Shown: positions 20,562 to 28,685 of the stretch, one piece after another
Layout of the letters: each line of letters begins with the position of its first letter
Position numbering within the stretch: position 1 is the first letter of the stretch
Assembly (NCBI RefSeq): GCF_000014565.1
Contig: NC_008269.1
Span: forward strand, 248,001 to 312,000
From: Rhodococcus jostii RHA1
GTDB lineage: Bacteria > Actinomycetota > Actinomycetes > Mycobacteriales > Mycobacteriaceae
DNA: 64,000 nucleotides
Reading direction: 5' to 3'
Made by a program: the position numbers and the translations under genes
Notes under the pieces: model-generated
What the model was told of the DNA's origin: nothing
Seen by the model: only the letters and a program-made list of their open reading frames with translations
Databases searched by the model: none

Positions 20562-21044
20562 ATGACTACTCCCACGCCCGACTCGTCGGCGACCGCACCC
20601 ACACCCGGCACAGCCCTGCAACGCGCTCGCAGTGACCCCGCCTACGGCGCGTTCCTGTTGCTGCGGATCGGATTCACCGTGCTCCCGATCGTGATGGGCA
20701 TCGACAAGTTCACGAACGTGCTCACCACCTGGGAGGACTACCTGGCGCCGTGGATCGTCGACCTCAGCCCGTTCAGCGCGCACCAAACCATGCTGGTCGT
20801 CGGAGTGATCGAAATCGTCGCCGGCATCGCCGTCGCGATCAAACCACGCTATGCGGCCTACATCGTCGCCGCCTGGCTCGCCGGAATCGTGATCAACCTG
20901 CTGAGCTACCCCGGCTTCTACGACATCGCACTGCGTGACTTCGGACTGATGCTCGCCGCCCTCACCCTCGGCCGGTTGGCCTACGTGTACGACCCGGCCT
21001 GGCACCGGCGCACCGCACTCGCCCCGAAACTCAGTGCCGCCTAG
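20562..21044 (+). CDS. DoxX-like four-helix membrane protein
   Basis: A 160-residue integral membrane protein with four predicted helices. It has the DoxX-type pattern AFLLLRIGFTVLPIVMGIDK, YLAPWIVDLSPFSAHQTMLV, VGVIEIVAGIAVAIKP and GIVINLLSYPGFYDIALRDF. DoxX-like proteins sit in the cytoplasmic membrane; some partner quinone or thiosulfate chemistry. I chose the ATG at 20562 because AAGGGG precedes it and the family begins near there. It is likely regulated by the divergent SufR-like protein. It is followed by folE on the same strand. Confidence 0.75.
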   Translation: MTTPTPDSSATAPTPGTALQRARSDPAYGAFLLLRIGFTVLPIVMGIDKFTNVLTTWEDYLAPWIVDLSPFSAHQTMLVVGVIEIVAGIAVAIKPRYAAYIVAAWLAGIVINLLSYPGFYDIALRDFGLMLAALTLGRLAYVYDPAWHRRTALAPKLSAA

Positions 21045-21171
21045 CCGACACCGACGTGCGTCCCCTCGTTCCGGGGCGCGCGACGTCGACACCCTCATTC
21101 GTCCACCCGCCCGAGACCGCTGCGCTTCGCCGGGTGGACGCCACCCACCACCACTGCGGAAGGAACCCGGC

Positions 21172-21768
21172 ATGCCGTCGACCGCGACACTCCACGTTCT
21201 CCATCAGGCACCAGGACGAGACCTGGCTGCGGCCGAAGAGGCGGCAGCGGCGTTCCTCGAAGCTCTCGGGATCGACCTGGACTCGGAGAGCCTGCGCCAG
21301 ACGCCCCGCCGCATGGCCCACGGCTACGCCGAACTGTTCACCCCCCGCGCCTTCGATCTGACCACCTTCCCCAACGACGAGGACTACGACGAGCTCGTCC
21401 TGGTCCGCAACGTCCCGCTGCGATCGGTGTGCGAGCATCATCTGCTGCCGTTCGCCGGTACCGTGCACATCGGGTATCTGCCCGGCGAACGCATCATCGG
21501 ATTGTCCAAGCTCGCCCGCGTGGCAGAGCATTTCGCCTGTCGCCCTCAAGTTCAGGAACGGCTCACCAAGCAGATCGCGGGCTGGCTCGACGAACACCTG
21601 CATCCTCGGGGTGTCGGGGTGGTCATCGAGGCCGAGCACAGTTGCATGACCCTGCGCGGCGTGCAATCGGTGGGATCGGCCACCGTCACCTCCGCCCTGT
21701 TGGGAGCGTTGCGCGATGATCCTCGTTCGCGCCAGGAATTCTTCGCCCTCGCCGGCGTCCACGCCTGA
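21172..21768 (+). CDS. folE: GTP cyclohydrolase I
   Basis: A 198-residue enzyme that opens GTP to dihydroneopterin triphosphate, the first step to folate and pterins. Zinc and catalytic residues are visible in LRSVCEHHLLPFAGTVHIGY and EAEHSCMTLRGV, with the central motif RIIGLSKLARVAEHFACRPQ. The ATG follows GCGGAAGGAA. This would normally be a chromosomal housekeeping gene in a fol cluster. Here it follows a DoxX-like gene under an apparent redox regulator, so it is probably a second, conditionally used copy. Confidence 0.93.
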   Translation: MPSTATLHVLHQAPGRDLAAAEEAAAAFLEALGIDLDSESLRQTPRRMAHGYAELFTPRAFDLTTFPNDEDYDELVLVRNVPLRSVCEHHLLPFAGTVHIGYLPGERIIGLSKLARVAEHFACRPQVQERLTKQIAGWLDEHLHPRGVGVVIEAEHSCMTLRGVQSVGSATVTSALLGALRDDPRSRQEFFALAGVHA

Positions 21769-21910
21769 CCGGGTGGGTGGACGACCCGCGGCCCGTCATT
21801 GCTTCGGCCGGGCGGCACGCCGAGCGCTGCGCCGCTCCGCGTTGCGGTCTCGGCCCGGTGCCGGGCCGGAGCGGACGTCGGGCACGAGTGCGGGCCACCG
21901 GGGCTGCCGA

Positions 21911-22447
21911 TCAGGACCTCGCCCGGGGGCGGTCCCAGACCACCTGGCCGTCGGCCCGCACCCGAGCGCCCTGCGCCGGGAGGTGCGGGGTGCGCCGGCC
22001 GTCGTGCATGAGGTGCTCGACGCGCACCCCGCGCCGCAGGACTGCGACGTCGGCGACGAGCCGGCGGTGGCACCGCCACCACACGCTCTCACTGCACATC
22101 ATCGCCGTTTTCTGCCGCGCCGCCCGATCCAACAGCTCGGTCAGTGCCGCGGCGAACTCGGTGGTGCGGGTGTGTACGGCATAGGCGGCGAACTGATCGA
22201 CCTGCCACCACGGATCCTCACGCGGCTCGCCGGGCGGCAGGCGGCGGCGACCGCCCAGTCGCGGCTCCCAGCGATAGCCGATCCCGGCGGCCGGCAACCA
22301 GTGCGTCATCATCTCGCTGCCGACATCGGGATTGCGGCGACTGCCGGGATACCGGCGAATGTCGACCACCGCGTCGACGCCGGCCGCGGTCAGCAGCGTG
22401 GTCAGCTCCTCCCGACCGAGCCGGCCGTGCCCGACGGACAGCAACAT
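21911..22447 (-). CDS. DUF488 family protein, long type
   Basis: A 178-residue protein with the second DUF488 subtype: MLLSVGHGRLGREELTTLL, VVDIRRYPGSRRNPDVGSEM, WWQVDQFAAYAVHTRTTEF and the motif TAMMCSESVWWRCHRRLVAD with its conserved C and CH pair. The fold is PAPS-reductase/rhodanese-like in general description, with no proven reaction. The ATG at 22447 follows GGAGGTGGTGAGG. It lies downstream of regulator 3 on the same strand, about 80 bases away. Confidence 0.85.
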   Translation of the reverse strand: MLLSVGHGRLGREELTTLLTAAGVDAVVDIRRYPGSRRNPDVGSEMMTHWLPAAGIGYRWEPRLGGRRRLPPGEPREDPWWQVDQFAAYAVHTRTTEFAAALTELLDRAARQKTAMMCSESVWWRCHRRLVADVAVLRRGVRVEHLMHDGRRTPHLPAQGARVRADGQVVWDRPRARS

Positions 22448-22525
22448 CGCCTCACCACCTCCCCCTGCCGGAGACCACACCGCCCCCGTGCGCGATCGAG
22501 GTCGGCGCCGGGCATACCGGGCCGG

Positions 22526-23215
22526 CTAGCGTCGCGCCAGGTGAGCGATGCAGGTCCGGGGCGTTTCCCACGGGATCAGCCGATTGTCGGTTTCCGGTGC
22601 ACCGAGCCGGTCGAGGACGCCGCGCATCAGTCCCAGATGCAGCGCGCACACGACGTTCGGGCTCTGCCGGGCGACCGACTCGAACGGGCAGGCATGCAAC
22701 CGGATTCGCATTTCCTCGGGTTCGGACTCGAGCTCGGGGTCGAATCCCATCTCCGCGAACAGGGTGGTGAGGGTGCTCGCGGCGTCCTCGATCGATCGGG
22801 GTGCCCCGGAGGTGCCGGTGAGGTCGTCGAGTGCCCACGCCCGCCCGGCCGCCTCCGCCCGGCCCACGGGGTCGTCCTCGGAGCTCGCCCAGTGCGCCGC
22901 CAACACCCGAGCCAACCCCTGGTATCCGGAATCGGCGTGCCCCGGTTCGAGGGGGGCCAGCGCCCGGTAGAGCCGACGCGGGCGGCCTCGCGCCGGATTC
23001 CGCTCGGGTTCGGCCGAGACCAATCCGGCGCCGGTCAACGCGTCGAGATGGAAGCGAACCGTGGTCACGTGCAGCTCGCACAGCGCCGCCAGTTCCCCGA
23101 CGGTCATCGGTGTCGGACTGGCCCGCAAAGCGTCCAGCAGCTGGACCCGCCTGCGCGAGGCCAACACTGCGTGCGTCCCGGCGCGTCCGGCACCGGTTCC
23201 TTTTCGTATCGCCAT
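22526..23215 (-). CDS. SufR-like winged-helix regulator with three conserved cysteines (no. 3)
   Basis: A 229-residue member of the same group. Winged helix: RRVQLLDALRASPTPMTVGE and LCELHVTTVRFHLDALTGAG, then the basic wing RNPARGRPRRLYRA. Cysteines 176, 190 and 222 give C-X13-C-X31-C, the same spacing as regulator 1. It diverges from fdxA and ctaD. The gap between the start codons is 60 bases and holds a perfect 24-base palindrome, so it very probably represses or activates that operon. Sensing through an iron-sulfur cluster is inferred. Confidence 0.85.
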   Translation of the reverse strand: MAIRKGTGAGRAGTHAVLASRRRVQLLDALRASPTPMTVGELAALCELHVTTVRFHLDALTGAGLVSAEPERNPARGRPRRLYRALAPLEPGHADSGYQGLARVLAAHWASSEDDPVGRAEAAGRAWALDDLTGTSGAPRSIEDAASTLTTLFAEMGFDPELESEPEEMRIRLHACPFESVARQSPNVVCALHLGLMRGVLDRLGAPETDNRLIPWETPRTCIAHLARR

Positions 23216-23225
23216 ACTGTATGAC

Positions 23226-23249
23226 TTTAGAGGAAGGGATTCCTCTAAA
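23226..23249. promoter_or_regulatory. perfect palindromic operator between regulator 3 and fdxA
   Basis: TTTAGAGGAA-GGGA-TTCCTCTAAA: two ten-base arms with no mismatch around a four-base spacer. It lies 10 bases from the regulator start and 26 bases from the ferredoxin start. It must overlap the promoter of one or both genes. Confidence 0.8.
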
Positions 23250-23275
23250 AAAGGGTTAGCTTCCCGGAGGTGGCC

Positions 23276-23662
23276 ATGACCTATGTGATCGCAGAGCCGT
23301 GCATCGATGTGATGGACCGGGCCTGCGTCGAGGAATGCCCGGTGGACTGCATCTACGAGGGCGGCCGGTCGCTGTACATCCACCCCGACGAATGCATCGA
23401 CTGCGGCGCATGCGAGCCGGTCTGCCCGGTGGAGGCCATCTACTACGAGGCCGACCTGCCCGCCCGGTGGGAGGCGTTCACCGACGACAACGCCCGGTTC
23501 TTCCACAGCCCGCTCCCCGGCGCGAGTGCCGCACTGGGGATGCCGGGAGGGGCGGGCAAGCTCGGCCGGCTCGCCGCCGACACCGAATTGGTCAGTGGGC
23601 ATCCACATTCGGACCCCGCCGCTACCGGCGAGGGGTCCCCCTGCGGCGGCGGTGCATCGTGA
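23276..23662 (+). CDS. fdxA: seven-iron ferredoxin
   Basis: A 128-residue ferredoxin. The N-terminal 60 residues carry the [3Fe-4S]/[4Fe-4S] pattern C-X7-C-X3-CP ([17 protein letters not shown]) and [20 protein letters not shown]. The rest, including [20 protein letters not shown], matches mycobacterial FdxA, a hypoxia-induced protein. The C-terminal end GSPCGGG adds one cysteine. The ATG follows GGAGGTGGCC. Its TGA overlaps the GTG of ctaD, so electron carrier and oxidase subunit are co-translated, an unusual pairing. Confidence 0.92.
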   Translation: MTYVIAEPCIDVMDRACVEECPVDCIYEGGRSLYIHPDECIDCGACEPVCPVEAIYYEADLPARWEAFTDDNARFFHSPLPGASAALGMPGGAGKLGRLAADTELVSGHPHSDPAATGEGSPCGGGAS

Positions 23663-25407
23663 CCCCTCTCACCGTAGACGTCGTCCCCGTCCGGCCGTAC
23701 CCACAACGGCGCGGGATCAAGGGGACGTTCCTCTACAAGGCCGCCACCACCACCGACCCCAAGATGCTGGGTCTGATGTACATGGTCACCTCGTTCGTGT
23801 TCTTCATGGTCGGCGGGTTGATGGCGCTGCTGATCCGCACCGAACTCGCGGTCCCCGGTCTGCAGTTCCTGTCCAACGAGCAGTACAACCAGCTGTTCAC
23901 GATGCACGGCACCATCATGCTGCTGCTGTACGCGACGCCGATCGTCTTCGGATTCGCGAACTACATTCTGCCGCTGCAGATCGGCGCACCCGACGTGGCG
24001 TTCCCCCGGCTGAACGCGCTGAGCTACTGGCTGTACCTGTTCGGCGCGATCATCACCGTGTCCGGGTTCCTCACCCCGGGAGGGGCCGCGGACTTCGGCT
24101 GGACCGGGTATTCCCCCCTGACCAGCGCGGTGCATTCGCCGGGGGTGGGCGGCGACCTGTGGATCACGGGACTGGCGTTGGCGGGTGTGGGCACCATCCT
24201 CGGTGGCGTCAACATGATCACCACCGTCATCTGCCTGCGGGCGCCGGGGATGACGATGTTCCGGATGCCGATCTTCACCTGGAACATCTTCATCACCATG
24301 ATCCTGGTCCTGATCGCCTTCCCGATTCTGGCCGCGGCACTGTTGGGCCTACTCGTGGATCGGCACCTGGGGGCGCACCTGTTCGACCCGGCCACCGGCG
24401 GCGCCCTGCTCTGGCAACACCTGTTCTGGTTCTTCGGTCACCCCGAGGTGTACATCGTCGCGATCCCCTTCTTCGGCATCGTCTCGGAGATCTTCCCGGT
24501 CTTCAGCCGCAAACCGCTCTTCGGCTACACCGGCCTCGTCTACGCGACCATCGCCATCGCCGCACTGTCCACCGCGGTGTGGGCGCACCACATGTTCGCC
24601 ACCGGCGCCGTTCTGCTGCCGTTCTTCTCGCTGATGAGCTTCTTCATCGCGGTGCCCACCGGGGTGAAGTTCTTCAACTGGATCGGCACCATGTGGAAAG
24701 GGCAGCTCACCTTCGAAACCCCCATGCTGTTCTCGCTCGGTTTCGTGGTGACCTTTCTGTTCGGTGGCCTGTCCGGCGTGTTGCTCGCGAGCCCGCCGCT
24801 GGACTTCCACGTCACCGACTCCTACTTCCTCGTCGCGCATTTCCACTACGTGCTGTTCGGCACCATCGTGTTCGCCACCTACGCCGGCATCTACTTCTGG
24901 TTCCCGAAGATGACCGGAAGGCTGATGGATGAACGCCTCGGCAGATGGCACTTCTGGACCACGTTCATCGGTTTCCACACCACCTTCCTGGTCCAACACT
25001 GGCTCGGCGCCGAGGGCATGCCCCGCCGCTACGCCGACTACCTCCCCACAGACGGGTTCACCACCCTCAACACGATCTCGACGATCGGCTCGTTCGTCCT
25101 CGGCGGGTCGGTGTTGCCGTTCGTCTGGAATGTCTTCAAGTCCTACCGGTACGGCCAGGTGGTCACGGTCGATGACCCCTGGGGTTACGGGAACTCGCTC
25201 GAGTGGGCCACCAGTTGTCCCCCACCGCGCCACAACTTCACCGAGCTGCCCCGAATCCGTTCCGAGCGCCCCGCGTTCGAATTGCACTACCCCCACATGG
25301 TGAAACGGATGCGCGCCGAAACGTACGTCGGCCGACGGCCCAAGTCGGTCACGGTCACCGCCGGCACAGCCCGGGTCCCGAGCGAGAAACGGGCCGGCGA
25401 TGAGTGA
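23659..25407 (+). CDS. ctaD: cytochrome c oxidase subunit I
   Basis: A 582-residue aa3-type oxidase catalytic subunit with 12 membrane helices. It has the heme/CuB ligands: [28 protein letters not shown] (His-Tyr cross-link), [12 protein letters not shown] and [10 protein letters not shown]. The C-terminal segment is the usual actinobacterial hydrophilic tail ([20 protein letters not shown]). Subunits II, III and IV are not in the window, so this must work with proteins encoded elsewhere, replacing the housekeeping subunit I. It is second in an operon with fdxA, two small genes and a globin. Confidence 0.95.
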   Translation: MTPLTVDVVPVRPYPQRRGIKGTFLYKAATTTDPKMLGLMYMVTSFVFFMVGGLMALLIRTELAVPGLQFLSNEQYNQLFTMHGTIMLLLYATPIVFGFANYILPLQIGAPDVAFPRLNALSYWLYLFGAIITVSGFLTPGGAADFGWTGYSPLTSAVHSPGVGGDLWITGLALAGVGTILGGVNMITTVICLRAPGMTMFRMPIFTWNIFITMILVLIAFPILAAALLGLLVDRHLGAHLFDPATGGALLWQHLFWFFGHPEVYIVAIPFFGIVSEIFPVFSRKPLFGYTGLVYATIAIAALSTAVWAHHMFATGAVLLPFFSLMSFFIAVPTGVKFFNWIGTMWKGQLTFETPMLFSLGFVVTFLFGGLSGVLLASPPLDFHVTDSYFLVAHFHYVLFGTIVFATYAGIYFWFPKMTGRLMDERLGRWHFWTTFIGFHTTFLVQHWLGAEGMPRRYADYLPTDGFTTLNTISTIGSFVLGGSVLPFVWNVFKSYRYGQVVTVDDPWGYGNSLEWATSCPPPRHNFTELPRIRSERPAFELHYPHMVKRMRAETYVGRRPKSVTVTAGTARVPSEKRAGDE

Positions 25408-25591
25408 CACCGCCGATCGTTCCCACAGTTTCCTGCGGTGCCCCGAAGCCGAGGCGGCCGCGACGCCTGCACGGTCCTGGTCCGGTGAGCGGCGGCGACC
25501 GGCCGACCCCGCGGGACGACTACTGCTGCACCCGTCCACCGGAGAACGTCCGACGGACCCGAACCCGCCCGACAAGGGGGGTGGCACATGA
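25400..25591 (+). CDS. small hydrophilic protein coupled to ctaD
   Basis: A 63-residue protein whose ATG lies inside the ctaD stop region (8-base overlap) and whose own TGA overlaps the next ATG. Composition is rich in Pro, Arg and Ala with no motif. The perfect four-base-type overlaps on both sides argue that it is translated. I do not recognise it. Confidence 0.45.
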   Translation: MSDTADRSHSFLRCPEAEAAATPARSWSGERRRPADPAGRLLLHPSTGERPTDPNPPDKGGGT

Positions 25592-26034
25592 CTGAAGTGG
25601 CGCGCTACACGCAGTTGATCCTGCCGGTCTTCTGGTTCGGGATGGTGGTGGCGATTTCGTTTCTCGAGGCGCCGATCAAATTTCGGGCCCCGGGCGTGAC
25701 CCTGGCCATCGGGCTCGGCATCGGCCGGAAGGTCTTCCTCGCCCTCAATGCGGTGGAATTGGTTCTGGCACTCGCGTTGTTGGCGTCGTGCGTCGGCGCG
25801 CCCCCGGACGCAACCGTGTTGACGGTGCTCGCGCTTGTCACGGTGGTGCTGGTGGTGCAGATCGCGGTGGTCCGCCCGCCCCTGAGTACACGATCGGACC
25901 GGATCCTCGCCGGAGAGCACCTGCCACGATCGAGGATGCACCTGGTGTACATCGGACTGGAAGTAGCGAAGGTCGCATTGCTGATCGCGTTGATCTTCCA
26001 GCTCTTTCGGGCGGTGGCCTCATGCCTTCACTGA
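25588..26034 (+). CDS. four-helix membrane protein of the oxidase operon
   Basis: A 148-residue membrane protein. Helices cover about residues 8-27 (LILPVFWFGMVVAISFLE), 50-68 (ALNAVELVLALALLASCVG), 75-92 (VLTVLALVTVVLVVQIAVV) and 122-142 (VYIGLEVAKVALLIALIFQL), with basic loops. It starts by ATGA overlap and its end overlaps the globin start by 13 bases. It is probably a membrane partner of oxidase or globin. No family is assigned with confidence. Confidence 0.65.
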   Translation: MTEVARYTQLILPVFWFGMVVAISFLEAPIKFRAPGVTLAIGLGIGRKVFLALNAVELVLALALLASCVGAPPDATVLTVLALVTVVLVVQIAVVRPPLSTRSDRILAGEHLPRSRMHLVYIGLEVAKVALLIALIFQLFRAVASCLH

Positions 26035-26861
26035 CACCAGACGAACCTACGCGCACGGATCTGGCCACTCGCACCGACATCGAGGACCTGCTCCGCCGCT
26101 TCTACGGGCGCGTGCTCGTCGACGACCTCCTCGCCGACCCGTTCGCCGAGATCCGCGAGAGCGGACTCGAATCACACCTGCCGATCATGTGCGACTTCTG
26201 GGAGACCGTCCTGTTCGGGGCCCGCCTCTACCAGGGCAGCGCCCTGCGGGTGCACCGGAGCGTCCACACCCGGCGTCGACTCGAGGCACGACACTTCCTA
26301 CGATGGCTCACCCTCTGGTCCACCACGGTCGGGCAGATGTTTCAGGGTCCGATCGCCGAACACGCCACAGTCCACGCCACCAGGATCGCCCGGGCGATGC
26401 ACCGCAATCTGACCGGCACCGACTCCGCCGAACTCGACGCCCTCACCTCCCGACTTCACCGTCGGGTCCGCGAGGACCACACGCCTGATCGCTCCCCCAG
26501 CGGTCACCTCGAGGACAGAACGGCATCGCATCGCCGGGCGCACGGTCAGGCCACGGATCTCCCGGAAAACCACCACAATCCGCGCCGAACAGAGCAGACA
26601 GTGGCCGCAGACACCCCCCCCGGGGCCATCAGGGTCGACCCGGATGCGTCCGCGACGGCAGAACACGAAAGGAAGTGCATCAACCGTGAACGAGAAGACA
26701 TGGTCGGTGAACATCGTCATCGACGAACACAAATCGGCGGAGACCGGCGCCCAGACACGCGCGAGGGCCCGTCTGCGTACCAGCGGCCGGGCCGCCTTCG
26801 TGGGAACGGGACTCGCCCGGCGCAATCCGCGCCATACCGACGTCCCGGAGGTCAGCGATGA
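26022..26861 (+). CDS. group III truncated hemoglobin with long aberrant tail
   Basis: Residues 12-130 form a truncated (2-on-2) globin of group III: DIEDLLRRFYGRVLVDDLLA, HLPIMCDFWETVLFGARLY, RVHRSVHTRRRLEARHFLRW and LTLWSTTVGQMFQGP. The histidine in ARHFLRW is the expected proximal heme ligand. Such globins handle oxygen, nitric oxide or peroxide. After residue 140 the sequence becomes low-complexity and basic, and the last 175 bases overlap the DUF1876 gene in another frame. The true stop was probably lost and the tail is read-through; the natural protein would be about 150 residues. Confidence 0.8.
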   Translation: MPSLTPDEPTRTDLATRTDIEDLLRRFYGRVLVDDLLADPFAEIRESGLESHLPIMCDFWETVLFGARLYQGSALRVHRSVHTRRRLEARHFLRWLTLWSTTVGQMFQGPIAEHATVHATRIARAMHRNLTGTDSAELDALTSRLHRRVREDHTPDRSPSGHLEDRTASHRRAHGQATDLPENHHNPRRTEQTVAADTPPGAIRVDPDASATAEHERKCINREREDMVGEHRHRRTQIGGDRRPDTREGPSAYQRPGRLRGNGTRPAQSAPYRRPGGQR

Positions 26862-26997
26862 CATGGCCGCTGCCCGCGCCCTGGCAGACCTGTCGCATCA
26901 ACTGTACGAAGCGGCCGCGCAGCGGGAAGCGGTCACGCGCAGCGCGCTCACCTCCGCACGCGCCGCCGACTTCGGCCGTCGACGTTCGTCGGCCTGA
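26686..26997 (+). CDS. DUF1876 protein, Rv1738-like
   Basis: A 103-residue protein starting at GTG after GAAAGGAAGTG. WSVNIVIDEH, TRARARLRT, VGTGLARRNPRHTDVPEVSD and AARALADLSHQL match the DUF1876 family, whose mycobacterial member Rv1738 belongs to the hypoxic/dormancy regulon and resembles ribosome hibernation factors in fold. It follows, and partly overlaps, the globin reading frame. Presence beside fdxA, oxidase and globin supports a low-oxygen function. Confidence 0.85.
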   Translation: MNEKTWSVNIVIDEHKSAETGAQTRARARLRTSGRAAFVGTGLARRNPRHTDVPEVSDDMAAARALADLSHQLYEAAAQREAVTRSALTSARAADFGRRRSSA

Positions 26998-27091
26998 ACT
27001 CGGCACGCACGAATCCCCTGTCGACCCGTTGGCGCGGGGCGGCGCCCGACACCTGCATTCCCCGCGGACATTCCTCCACAAGGACATCACG

Positions 27092-27502
27092 ATGAGCGAA
27101 CATCTCTTTCACATAGCCCTCGCCGACGACTGGGAAGGCGCCGCACGGTTCGGAGAATACGAGGCGTCCACCCGCGCCCACACACTCGATCAGATCGGAT
27201 TCATCCACGCCGCGACCGCGGAGCAACTCGAGCACGTCCTCGCCGCCGTCTACGGTGACGTCAATCTTCCCCTGGCGGTGATTGTGATCGATCAGGACGC
27301 ACTCCGCGATGCCGGTGTCGACGTTCGATGGGACGAGATGGCGGGGCCGTCGGGTACGCCCGGTCGGTGGGTTCCGCGGATCATGGGAGCGGTGCCGTTG
27401 GATCCGGACATTGTTGTGGCGACCATCCCGCTCGAGAAACACGGTGAGAATTGGGCCGTCCCCGACCTTTCCGGGTACAGCGTCGGCGAGGCGGCGTCGT
27501 AG
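27092..27502 (+). CDS. DUF952 family protein
   Basis: A 136-residue cytoplasmic protein with the DUF952 pattern LFHIALADDWEGA, QIGFIHAATAEQLEHVLAAVYG, LAVIVIDQDAL, VRWDEM and RIMGAVPLDPDIVVATIPLE. Members are small, single-domain proteins of unknown reaction. It lies 95 bases after the DUF1876 gene on the same strand. The following 330 bases (27503-27832) hold no gene that I can see. Confidence 0.8.
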   Translation: MSEHLFHIALADDWEGAARFGEYEASTRAHTLDQIGFIHAATAEQLEHVLAAVYGDVNLPLAVIVIDQDALRDAGVDVRWDEMAGPSGTPGRWVPRIMGAVPLDPDIVVATIPLEKHGENWAVPDLSGYSVGEAAS

Positions 27503-27832
27503 CAATCCCCCTGCCCGTAAACCCGGCCCACCGCTGTCGGCACACGTCCGCCGACACGGGCCAACTGTGCAGATTCGCGCGCGGCCGCACCGGTAGCGTT
27601 GGCGCACAGTGCAGCTCGGGCGTTCACGAGTGCCTCACATCACCAGATGCGGTCGAAAGAAACCCGGAGCCTACAGATTTCGATGGAATCGAACATTATC
27701 CACAGAGTCACTCTCGGAAACAACGTGTCACGACGCGTTCCGGAGAACGATCGCCACAATATTCCCGGCATCGCCGCCGTCACCCCGACCCAGACCCTGG
27801 CACCGGCAGCGCCGCGTTTCGGGCAACCTGAC

Positions 27833-28606
27833 TCATCCCGCCACCAGCCTGGCCACGCACAGTTCGGGTTCGACGAACGGCTCGAGGTGAGCCGAGATGG
27901 CCGGTCGCTGCGGCTTTCGGTTTCCCTCGGTCGCTGACGTGTCCAGCAGACCCTGCAGCAACCCCCGATGCACTCCGCACACCACCTCTGGATGCGACCG
28001 GGCCAGATCCCGTACCGGGCAGGCGTGCAGGCGAATGATCCGTTCACGTTCGCCCGCGGGGCCGCCGCTGTCCGTCGACGGCGGTGTCGACGGTCCCGGC
28101 GCCGAGACCAGCTCGGGGCCGAACCCCATCCGCGCGAAAGCATTCGTGGTGCGGGCCGCCGCGTGATCGAGCGCATCATCGGCATCCGACTGCGGGGTGT
28201 GCCCGCTGTCACCGGTGCCTGCGCTGCGGGAAGCCGTCATCCGCGTGGCCCATTCGTGCCCGGCGTGCTGCGCGCGGCGAGCCCGCGTCTGCACCGTCTG
28301 GCCCAGCTCCATCGCGAGGACGTCGGCGAGAGTCCGGTAGTCCACGCGTTCCTCGATCGCCAGATAGCCGGTACGGGGCCGGCCGGCGCCCGGCCGGTTC
28401 ATCCGGGTGCGCGTGATCGCGCCGTCGTCACACAGCGCGTCCAGATGGAACCGCACCGTCGTCACGTGCACACCGAGCTGTGATGCCAGTTCGACGGCGT
28501 CCACCGCACCCTCGTGCTCACGCACCATCCGAAGAACACGTTCCCGTTGCCGGTTGCGCGGCAGGAAATTTCGCCGCGGCCCCCGGGTATCGCTTTCCTC
28601 GTCCAC
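27833..28606 (-). CDS. SufR-like winged-helix regulator with three conserved cysteines (no. 4)
   Basis: A 257-residue member of the four-paralogue set. Winged helix: ERVLRMVREHEGAVDAVELA and LGVHVTTVRFHLDALCDDGA, wing NRPGAGRPRTGYLA. Cysteines 196, 210 and 250 give C-X13-C-X39-C. A serine/proline-rich linker separates the two halves. It diverges from a small alarmone synthetase gene. The gap holds a palindrome with ten-base arms, so it probably links redox or iron-sulfur state to (p)ppGpp production. Start at GTG 28606. Confidence 0.85.
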   Translation of the reverse strand: MDEESDTRGPRRNFLPRNRQRERVLRMVREHEGAVDAVELASQLGVHVTTVRFHLDALCDDGAITRTRMNRPGAGRPRTGYLAIEERVDYRTLADVLAMELGQTVQTRARRAQHAGHEWATRMTASRSAGTGDSGHTPQSDADDALDHAAARTTNAFARMGFGPELVSAPGPSTPPSTDSGGPAGERERIIRLHACPVRDLARSHPEVVCGVHRGLLQGLLDTSATEGNRKPQRPAISAHLEPFVEPELCVARLVAG

Positions 28607-28628
28607 CTCGTCACCTTACATTCGACCA

Positions 28629-28654
28629 ATTTAACGGATATACTTCCGTTAAAT
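28629..28654. promoter_or_regulatory. palindromic operator between regulator 4 and alarmone synthetase
   Basis: ATTTAACGGA-TATACT-TCCGTTAAAT: ten-base arms without mismatch around six bases. It lies 23 bases from the regulator start and 32 bases from the synthetase start. The geometry is like the site at 23226, but the arm sequence differs, implying a different specificity. Confidence 0.8.
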
Positions 28655-28685
28655 ACTAACCGCTTCACAACAGCAGAGGTAGGGC

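Noticed and set aside
23299..25407. A 702-codon frame that would fuse a ferredoxin-region peptide to CtaD
   Set aside because: The first 120 codons read out of frame through fdxA. CtaD starts at GTG 23659, overlapping the fdxA stop.
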